From Avena insularis (lineage: Eukaryota > Streptophyta > Magnoliopsida > Poales > Poaceae): a DNA stretch of 64,000 bases. Positions 55,657 through 64,000 of the stretch are shown here, piece after piece. The stretch spans positions 332,923,527 through 332,987,526 of the forward strand of contig CM042693.1 of assembly GCA_023614405.1 (NCBI GenBank). Reading direction: 5' to 3'. Each line of letters starts with the position of its first letter. Within the stretch, counting starts at the first letter, position 1. Under the pieces are notes generated by a model, which was not told the DNA's origin, searched no databases, and worked only from the letters and a program-made list of their open reading frames with translations. The position numbers and the translations under genes were made by a program.

Positions 55657-58600
55657 TGTAACATCCCAAATTTTATCAAATGAAAAGTCATATCACTGCA
55701 CTCATATCATCATAGCATGATTGTCTTGCACCAAAATTTTCAAACCAAAACCCTATTGAAACCTTAGTTAAACCCCACTTTATATATTATATATGGGCAT
55801 AGTTTTATTTTATTTTCAAAATACCCAAGTGATTTTGAGTGAACAGATGTGTTTGACACACTTTTGAATGTTAAGATCACAGTACAAAAATTTGGAAAAG
55901 GTTTGAATTCAAACAGATTTGAATTAGGGTTTCAAAATCATTTCTGAAAATCAAAACAGAAATGAAAAGGAGCAAAAGAAAAAAATAAAACATGCGCTGC
56001 CAAACTGGCCCAAACCCACATTCGGCCCAACAGCCCACCCAGGGTTTTCCCCCTCTCCTCCCTCTCTCACCATGTTGCCCACCTTCACCGTCTCCATCGT
56101 CTTCGTCATCGCTTATCCAACGAGTGTATCCATCCATGAAACCATGGCAGAGCAGGTGCGCTTGCAGATTCCCGGAATCTGGGTCGATCACCCAGTTGAG
56201 TTTGCATCTTCTGCACGAACATCTTATATCCGTCTTGTTATTTCGTATCATGTCGGCCGTCGCACATTTCAAAAATCTAGCCACAATGCCTTCGCTCATT
56301 ATGCGGACCATTTTTGCCTGCACGGTGTACATGGTACAATTAGAAGTCTATTAGAACCACATAATGAATGCATGCATGCAATGGTCGATAGAAAATTTCG
56401 GCATGACCTATCCTCAAATTAGAACCTTTACGAAATGCCAAAGTCTTACCAAAATGGAAATGAATCAACATTTTGGCAAAACAAATGGCAACTTGTTCAC
56501 ACACAAACACAAGAGAGAGACCGATCCATACACACATGAACATATCATTATCCTCTCCATATACACATGCATATGAGCATCGAGACTCTCCATATATATA
56601 CACACACATGACCATCGACGATCCTCTCCATACACACATCATGAGCATCAATCATCTACATACATATGAGCACATCCTTACATGGACAACTTATCGATAT
56701 GAGAGACCGAGATCACGAGAAGATGGAAAGGAGAGGTGCGCGCGAGACCGGCCGAGAAGGATATGCAAGAGACCGAAGAGCTTCCTCTATTACGTATGTA
56801 ACATCCAAGGCAAGTTCCACATGCTAAAAATGGTGAATGAGTGGAGAAATTGAGGTGGGAAGGAGAAGGATACCGACTAGATATAAGGAGGAAGAAGAAG
56901 GGGAAAGTGAAGTGTGAGGTGGTAGTGATCACACATGTGCACAAAGTGGAGCTACCAAAAAAATACTGGTCGACACAACAGTGGTGCACATGCCCCTAGT
57001 GCGCCACAGGAACAAAACACAACCGTGGCGCACATGGCCCTAGTGCGCCACGGATGTGTCTGTACATTTACAGAACAAAGAGGCCTCCACTTAGGCATAG
57101 CGCACCCCCTCCGCGTGCGCCACGGTTAACCATAACATCCATAGCGCACCTTCCCCATGTGCGCTACAGATATGCGGCATGCGGCCAGCTGGGCCCTGGC
57201 CCACACACATCTGTGGCGCACCATCACCATGTGCGCCACAGTTGTTGTAGTTACTAGTAGGGCACTGCCCACAGGTGAGCCACGCCTGTTTTACCCGTGG
57301 GGCACTTCAACCACGTGAGCCATGGAAGTTTGGATTACCTATAGCCGTTTTCCTAGTAGTGCTCACCCCTTCGTCCCCAAATCCCGCGCCCGTAGACGAC
57401 GCCGTCACCGCCTGTTTCCCCCTTCACTGCCGCAAATGAATTCGCTTAATTGGCATTGATTCGCAGCGTGATGGCCGCCCCTGCTCCGGCTACTTAAGCA
57501 CCACCTCGCTGCGGTCATTTCCCCGCACCAAGCCCCCACTTAGCGCCCCCAGGCTGCTAGTATTCAAGCTTGCACCGCCGCTGCCCGACGAACGACAGTG
57601 AGTGATTCCGGTGAGTTCCGTCCATCCCGTGCCCTCTGGTTCACCCTGTCATGCTCGCCGCCCTCTTGCGTGTCTAACCGTGTCCCTGGTTCATCCTATA
57701 TCCCCCAGGTCGCCGTCCTTGTCAACCGCCAAAAGCACCTGAAGCACCAACCAACTCCGGCGAGCGATTCTGGTAAAATCCGCACGCCCCTTGCCTTATA
57801 GTTTAAACCACTATGTGCGCCGCGTATTTGCGCAGTCACTGATGCCCTTCGCTTGCCTTCGTGTGACCTAGGTCGTCGCCTCCATCGCTGTTTGCGAAAG
57901 CCAGACGCCAGCAGCAACTCCGACGAGCTCCTACGCCTACGTCCGTGCGCCCCTGTCCAAGCAACTGCACCTTGAGCATCCTTGTGTCCGTGCGAACCTG
58001 GTAAGCCACGCCACCATCCCCTTTACCCCCTAGCATGACCAGAACATCGCCGGCAGTAGCACCACCGCTGCCAGCGCCATCAGCGCCGCTCACTTTTGGT
58101 CGCTTGATCCAGAGCCGTAGGATTTAGATCCAACGCCGTAGATAGATCACTTAATCAAAACGGTATTGTCAGATCTGGACCACAGGATCTAACTTAGATC
58201 TAACGGCCCACTGCGTGATCCGCGCGAAGCGGTACGGGCCAATCAGACACGGCCACGTGTCTGTGTTTTTGATTTAAAATCTGTTTTTAGATCTATTAAC
58301 TTTTCAAACTTGTAAAATTCATATCTTTTGATCTGTTTGTCCAAAAATTGCAAATAATATATCAATGGATTCAGAAAATTAAGACCTACAATCCTATGGC
58401 CTTGAAATGGTAATTTTCTTCTGGAAAAATAGGATGATTTGCAGAACCAATTATAGGCTTATTTTGACTATATAAAATGTTTAGAAAATTGTTTTAAAGC
58501 AAATTTGAGTTTGTTTAGACTTTAGATAGTTTAATTTTTTTTAGTACTGTTTGGTTTGACTTGTTTAGTGTAGAAAATCATTCCATTGCATTTACATGCA

Positions 58601-59932
58601 TTCATATGTGTTTTTGTTTGAATTATTGAATGTGAATTTGGTGTTATGATTTTATGTGTAGATTTTGGTGATTGTGATTGTGAGGATTGTTCCCACTCCC
58701 CCAACTATCAAGGCAAGTGATGCTCCATATTTTTGTCCTATTATTTTGACTATGCACTAGTGTTATTTTGAGTAGGACTTGCATGGATATTTTGCTAAGT
58801 ATATACTATGCTATGCCTTAGGAAATCCTAGTAGTTGTTGTCTTAGTAGAATTTTCCCTAAGTTAAGATTCTTGCTACTAGTATGCTTAGCCTAGCTAGT
58901 AGAATACAAGGGTGGATTATTCATGCTATGAATTATTGCTAAGTCTATGACTTGTGTTTTTGATTAATAAAACAACTATGTGAATGAATCACCTGGGTGG
59001 AATGGTATGGTTGGATAATGTTGAGTGGTTACACAAGGCCCATGTATATGGTTTACCTTGTGTATCACACTTGTGGATTGCCACCCAGGAACAAACGGAT
59101 TTGAGATGTTTAGTGTTGAGAAGCTTCTAGTAAAACCACATGGCATATGGGCTCTGCCTTGACCAACTAGGTTGCAAGAACTTAGCCAGATGGACAGTTG
59201 GTGGTAGGGTTGATAGGATGGAACGCGTCCATGGTGGTCTAAGGGAATGATTTTGAAAAGTCTCGTCTCGATGCATGTCGAGTCTTGTGGGGAAAGTGCA
59301 CCACCTCTCAAGAGGGTAAAACCTAAGTACTTAGCCGTGTCCCCATAACGACAATTTCAGCATCAAAGACATTGAAGCAATCAAGGATCTCCTCATCCCA
59401 ATTTCTAAGTTAAAACTTGTGGTTGAACAAGGGTAAAGGTTCACCAATGTCTATTGGTGGTTCCTTGGGTGTTTTTGTCAAACAAAAACTTAGTGTTTTC
59501 AACTAATAAGTCAAAACCTTATTTTGAGCAATGCCAGCCTGAACTACACTTAGCCTAATTCATATAGATGTTAGATACTACTATACTACTATGGTATCAC
59601 TTGCCAATACAATTCCAAATGATTGACCCTCTGTGGCTATAACTTATGATGTTGTAGGTTACTCTGATGGAGACTAGGGTTATGAGTCTACACTCAACAT
59701 GTTTGCCTGTGGCACATGAAGATGAAGACTTATAGTTATTTACTTTATGTTATGAACTCCATGTATTAGCCTTGGGCTATTGATTTGTAAAAACTATGTT
59801 ATCTCTGGAATGACGATGTAATAACGACCTTTGTATCTGTGTATTTCATCTTAAACTGTGGATTCTAGCATTTGATCCAGGGACTAGCATTGCAATCACA
59901 GGGGCCTTTACCTTAAATGGTGGGGTCTTACA
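55657..59932 (+). repeat. middle Gypsy-2 LTR: chimera of LTR and truncated CACTA
   Basis: 55657-56070 is the start of the original 3' LTR. 56071-57361 is the right end of the CACTA. 57365-59932 is LTR right segment nearly identical to 42093-44627. The left end of the CACTA and about 50-70 bp of LTR that should precede it are missing. The LTR ends GGGGTCTTACA and is followed at once by another primer site and interior. Confidence 0.93.
56071..57361 (-). mobile_element. truncated CACTA end inside the middle LTR
   Basis: Same sequence as 40804-42089 with a few indels: transposase N-terminal exon (minus, to 56332), leader, subterminal repeats and terminus TTTTCCTAGTAGTG, then CTC. It has no left terminus, so it cannot be an independent insertion with normal ends. 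Confidence 0.95.
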
Positions 59933-59934
59933 GA

Positions 59935-59948
59935 TGGTATCAGAGCAC
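59935..59948 (+). other. primer-binding site of the second Gypsy-2 interior (copy B)
   Basis: TGGTATCAGAGCAC two bases after the middle LTR, identical to the site at 44630. Confidence 0.9.
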
Positions 59949-60090
59949 TGTGTTGCCTGTAGGATTATGACCCTAAGATGGATTAGACTAAGGAAACCAC
60001 TAGGAAAAATGCAACTCTTTGCAAAGTTACACACTTGTCTTTTTCTTCTCGTAAACCTCCCCTAATCTTCTTTCTCATCTCTATTGTTAT

Positions 60091-60524
60091 ATGGCCGCCA
60101 TCAACGAAGCCGTCAAGAAGGGACCACTCATGACCATGACCTTAGAATGTGAGACGGAGTTTCCCAAGGCACTCAAAAACCTCATGGTTAGCTTGGAAAT
60201 ACATGGTGAAGCCGTGTACCAAGGATTTCCAGTGATGGGTGAAGGAGAAGAATATTGGTGGGTGCAACTCCACTTGTACAAAAACAAAGGAGACAAACAC
60301 AAAGAGTCGGGATTCTGCATGATCACCAACTCAGAAATGTATATGTCATTCTTTGACTCTCAAGAAATGCAGCTTGGAATGCTATCAAGGAGCTTGGTGA
60401 AAGACTCAAGTGTAGAATGCTCAACACTCAAAATGACCTTAGAGAGGAAAAGAAGTATACCCAAGACTTAGAGACCGCGATAAAATGTCTAAGGGAAGAT
60501 ATCATAGACTTAGCATATGAGTGA
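60091..60524 (+). pseudogene. leader ORF (accessory protein 1), copy B
   Basis: Same protein and same frameshift as 44786-45216. One in-frame codon is added near the start (AAINEAVKKG versus AAINEAKKG). The shared frameshift shows the defect existed before the duplication. Confidence 0.6.
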
Positions 60525-60777
60525 GAATTGTGACGTACTCCGATAGTTGGACCACCACACTTGTCATTTTCTCGCGTTAAAAATTTGATCATACCAACCT
60601 ATGTGGTATGGCAAGTTTTTATCTAAGTTATGTTTGAACCTTAGTGCTTGTGGTAGATTTTTGTATGCCATGACTTGTATGTTTTATTGTTGAATGTATG
60701 CTTTTGAATTTTGTTTCACTATCTTATGTTTTCTCTTTACTTGTGTTGATTCTAATTTTCTCTATCCTATGCAATAG

Positions 60778-61242
60778 ATGCCTAGCTTTGTTGTCAGCAC
60801 TGCCGAGGAGTTCAAGGGAACTCGTTTTGGTTCTCGTCTTGTGGAGCTCACTAGTGTGCCCAATCTCCCACTCCCTAGTATTAAGGGACTTTAGCTTACG
60901 AAGTTCAAGAGGAAGGATCTTTGGGGCTTTAGAGTCTCGCAGCCCGGACGTTAGTCGGAGCCACTCACCGAGGAGATTACCTTCAAGTTGATGCATGATG
61001 ACAAGGAGAATGGACTAGACGTGGTCATGCAGGAGCTACTTGGACGCCTCTGTGGAAGTCACTCCACCGAGCTCAAGGGACTCTACATTCACCCGTTTGG
61101 GAGACGTGATGAGAAGGGAGAGGCTATTGTGTATGATGATGCTACTAGAGAGACTGTCGAGCCGATGCATCTATATCTACCGTACCTAGAGAGCCTCGTT
61201 AGACACCTCGACATATATAGGACCAACGCCATGCTTAGCAAT
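60778..61242 (+). pseudogene. accessory coiled-coil ORF, copy B (5' part)
   Basis: Same as 45470-45934, cut by the same solo LTR at TSD GCAAT (61238-61242). It differs from copy A by a Gln codon (CAG near 60940) where copy A has a TAG stop, and by a few missense changes such as RDEKGE for RDEQGE. The other stops are shared. Confidence 0.8.
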
Positions 61243-64000
61243 TGTCACATCCCAAAATTTTCCAAATTTTGAAATGTGAAAAATAAATAAACAAAAGAAA
61301 TAATTGTTGAAATTTAGGGTGAAAAGAAACTTTTTGTTTCTAAATGGAAATATCAAAAACCCTTATTGAATAAAATTTGAATGAAAAGGGAATCCAACTA
61401 ATTTCAATCAAGTGAAATGCATTCATCAATGAATGTATCTTGAAATGTAAACTTGGGAAAATAAACCAAAACCCTAAAACCCTAATGGAAGAAAATAATT
61501 TCCAAGATCTCTTTAAGACTATGGATTTGATCCATATAAAAATTTAGCAAAAAACATTTATAAACGATCAAAAATGATAAATAAAAATATTATAAAACCA
61601 TAGAAATTGGTTTCATTTAATTTGGAACCATAGATAAAAACTTATGAGTTTAATATGGCAAAAGGAAATAATTTCAAAAGCTAATAAAGATCCTATCTAA
61701 AATCCATACTAAAAATTTAGCAACAAACATTTATAAATGATCAAAAAAGATAAACAAATATTAAATAAAATTATACAAATTGGAATCACCAATTTTGGAA
61801 CCTATAAGTAAAAAGATATGGATTTTATAAGGCAAAGGAAGAAAAATAAATAAATAAGGAATATTTAAAAACCAAATTAAATCTTAGCCAAACAAATAAA
61901 ATGAAAGATTATTGAATAATAAATAAGAGTAAAAAAAGATTATTTAAATAAAACTATATCGGCTTTGAACCATATTCAATTTTATTTAAATAAAGACAAA
62001 TTGCCTAAACTAAATAATAATAAAATTATTTAGAAGACAAATTAAAACTTGAATTAAATCCATAAGCAAATGAAATAAAGATAATTCAAATTAAATAAAA
62101 GGATAGAGAATATCCAAATAAAACTATAGGGCATTAACCAAATTCAATTCTATTTAAATGGAGACAAAATCCCTAAAAGTAAATGATTAATTAAATCATG
62201 AGAAAATAATAAATTGGAATTTACCAAGGTGAATATAAAAGTTATTTAATTAACTTAAATGGAATAAAATAATCATTTAAATAAATTTTATATGGAATTA
62301 AAACCATATTTGATTTTATTGAATAAAGACAATTGCCCAATTTAAATGATTAATAAATCATATTCTAAATAATTCAAAATGAAATATTTGCACTAATGAA
62401 TAAATAAAACCTACTGAAGAAGTTTTGGTGAAAATTAGAATTCAAATAAGAGTTTGAAAATATAATTAAAATCTTATTTGAATAAAGGCAAGTGCCTATT
62501 TTAAATAAATAATAAACCATAAATGAATAAAAGAATTATTCCAAAAATGGTCTTTAAAATACATGTTTAAACAATATAGAAACTTACTGAAACTTTGGGA
62601 AAAGTTTGAATTCAAACAAGTATTTGAATCAATTGAATAAATTCAAAACAGAATAAAAGAAACAGAAAAAAAAGAAACAGGAAGAAAAAAAGGAATTGGA
62701 CCCAGCCCAGCAAACCAGGCCCAGCAACGCAGCCCACTTCCCTCTCCTCCCCCCGAACCGTTTTCTTCTCACTCAAACGCGCACCCACTCAGCCACTAAC
62801 TACGTGACCCCACTGTACCCCTCTCTATTTCGCTGACCAACCGACCCCACCTGCCAGCTCACTGTCTTCAATCTCCCGCGACCAATTCCCCTCATCTCGC
62901 TGTCGTTCTCTGTCAATTGATCCCTCGCGTAAATTCGAGTTAATGTCGCGTTTATTACGCTCTATAACCATGCCCACTTAATCTCCCACGTCTCCTCTCC
63001 CGTTTCCACCAGACGCCATTCCTCCTCTGCCCCTAGGCTACTAGAATTGCTTACTGCAAGCCATTGACCCCGACGAGCTTTCCGGCGACGATTTCGGCTA
63101 CTCCCCACCTCCCCTTGCTCCCCGGAACCTACGAGCACATTCCCCACCTCCCTACGCATATCCTAGTACCACCCACTTGCTCGTGCGCGCTTCGAAACAT
63201 CGGCAAGCACAACATCTGAACGCCGCCATCGTCTGCCTTCGCTCCGGCGAACCTTTCCTGTAAAACCTGACCGCTCTAACCCCTCTGGTTGATACGCGTG
63301 TATTTGCCACACTCGTGCGCATCTAAAGCCACCTCTGGCTTGCCATATCATGCCATGTAGCATTGATAGAATCCACACCTGAGCGAGCCCGACGCCGACG
63401 CCAACTCCGACGAGCAATCGATGACGTGCCAGTGCACCCCTGTCCAGGAAAAGACTACCTTGAGCTTCGCCACACCCCTGCGATCACTGTGAGATATTTC
63501 TCTCCCTCTCTCTCTCTCTTCCTGTATCGCCGGCAACATCACCACCGAAGCGCGTCGCCGCCGTTCACCACCGCCAGCACCACCAGTATATGACCAGTAG
63601 TTGCGAGCCGTAGGATCTTGATCTGATGGGTATGATAGAAACTTAACCCGAAGGGGTATGCTTTGATCTGTGCTGCACAGATCTCTTTAAATCCAACGGC
63701 TGTAGCTGCGTAATACATACAAAACGGTATCAGCCAGTAGAAACGTGACGTGTGGCTTGTGTTTCGATTTAAAAACAGAAACTATCCTATTAGATTTTTG
63801 AATTTATAAATTCCATAAATTTTAATCTACACGTCAAAATTTTGCAAATTTTATATCAATGGAATCAGCAAAAAGAGTACTTTCCAACCATGCCCTTTGT
63901 TTAGTGTTTTGCTTCTGTAAAATTATTTATTTTTGCAGAAACTTGTTTAGGCATATTTTGAATATAAAAATTATTCTAGAAATATTTTTGGGGTAAAATA
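61243..64000 (+). mobile_element. solo LTR, copy B (continues past the window)
   Basis: Starts TGTCACATCCC at the same site as 45935. Near-identical to 45935 to about 48690 apart from a 25-bp insertion near 62804 and a rearranged, CT-rich block near 63495-63560. Its end, and whether the duplication continues beyond, cannot be seen. Confidence 0.92.

Larger units (their letters stand above)
19795..59932 (+). mobile_element. Gypsy-2: Ty3/Gypsy element (copy A) with nested insertions
   Basis: The 5' LTR begins TGTAACATACC at 19795 inside Copia-1 pol and ends at 44627, split by a CACTA transposon. The interior runs 44628-55656, with primer site, two accessory ORFs, gag-pol and polypurine tract. 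The next LTR runs 55657-59932. Without the nested CACTA and solo LTR, the interior plan matches Gypsy-1, and the proteins are clear relatives. After 59932 a second interior begins at once (59933 onward), so the arrangement is LTR-interior-LTR-interior, a tandem. The left flank is ATAGT; the partner TSD lies outside the window. Confidence 0.9.
40804..64000 (+). repeat. tandem segmental duplication, unit about 15.3 kb (40804-56070 repeated from 56071)
   Basis: Sequence from 56071 onward repeats that from 40804 onward: CACTA right end, LTR right segment, primer site, leader ORF, accessory ORF and the nested solo LTR at the same site, to the window end. The offset is 15267 at the junction, growing to about 15308 through small indels. 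Apart from a few blocks the two copies are almost identical. The junction at 56070/56071 joins LTR text (cctctctcac) to CACTA text (catgttgccc). Confidence 0.96.

Noticed and set aside
1..64000. A host protein-coding gene anywhere in the window
   Set aside because: Every protein with recognisable motifs belongs to a transposable element. Remaining ORFs are short, antisense to element genes, or low complexity.

Overview
This window looks like intergenic DNA from a large grass genome, most likely a pooid cereal or forage grass. I infer this from BARE/Angela-type Copia LTRs, Ty3/Gypsy elements with 3-5 kb LTRs, and a CACTA transposon with grass-type termini and GTGGCGCAC subterminal repeats. I found no host gene, rRNA or complete tRNA. 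Almost everything is nested transposable elements, and the boundaries below rest mainly on target-site duplications (TSDs), primer-binding sites and protein motifs read directly.

Layout: (1) 1-1128 is a degenerate flank. (2) 1129-13050 is a complete minus-strand Ty3/Gypsy element ('Gypsy-1') with LTRs of about 3.1 kb, TSD TCTCC, broken gag-pol and an intact extra coiled-coil ORF upstream of gag. (3) 13060-13665 is a Gypsy pol scrap, followed by about 700 bp of unassigned DNA. (4) 14345-19794 is the left part of a plus-strand BARE/Angela-like Copia element ('Copia-1') with a decayed interior. (5) At 19795 a plus-strand Gypsy element ('Gypsy-2') has inserted into Copia-1. Its 5' LTR is split by a 21.8 kb CACTA transposon (20253-42089, TSD CTC). 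That CACTA holds a 3.65 kb solo LTR (TSD GGCTT) in its second gene and a 7.9 kb minus-strand Copia ('Copia-2') in its transposase gene. (6) The Gypsy-2 interior runs 44628-55656. Its extra coiled-coil ORF is interrupted by a 4.68 kb solo LTR (TSD GCAAT). (7) From 56071 to the window end the sequence repeats 40804 onward almost exactly. This is a tandem duplication of about 15.3 kb whose edges lie inside the CACTA and inside the next LTR.

Relative order of events: Copia-1 is old and was invaded by Gypsy-2. The CACTA then entered the Gypsy-2 5' LTR and a solo-LTR family member entered the Gypsy-2 accessory ORF. The 15 kb tandem duplication followed, because both copies carry the same solo LTR at the same site. 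Copia-2 and the other solo LTR entered the CACTA at times not fixed by this window.

Most interesting points: a three-unit tandem array of about 100-nt hairpins in the CACTA whose paired bases change together between units; a small RNase H1/viroplasmin-like ORF with a membrane-tail segment beside it; a perfect 40-bp inverted repeat made of CACTA subterminal motifs in the middle of the element; a Ulp1-like domain lacking its catalytic residues; accessory ORFs upstream of gag in both Gypsy families; and the tandem duplication itself, with mosaic divergence between its copies. No element in the window looks able to move on its own.
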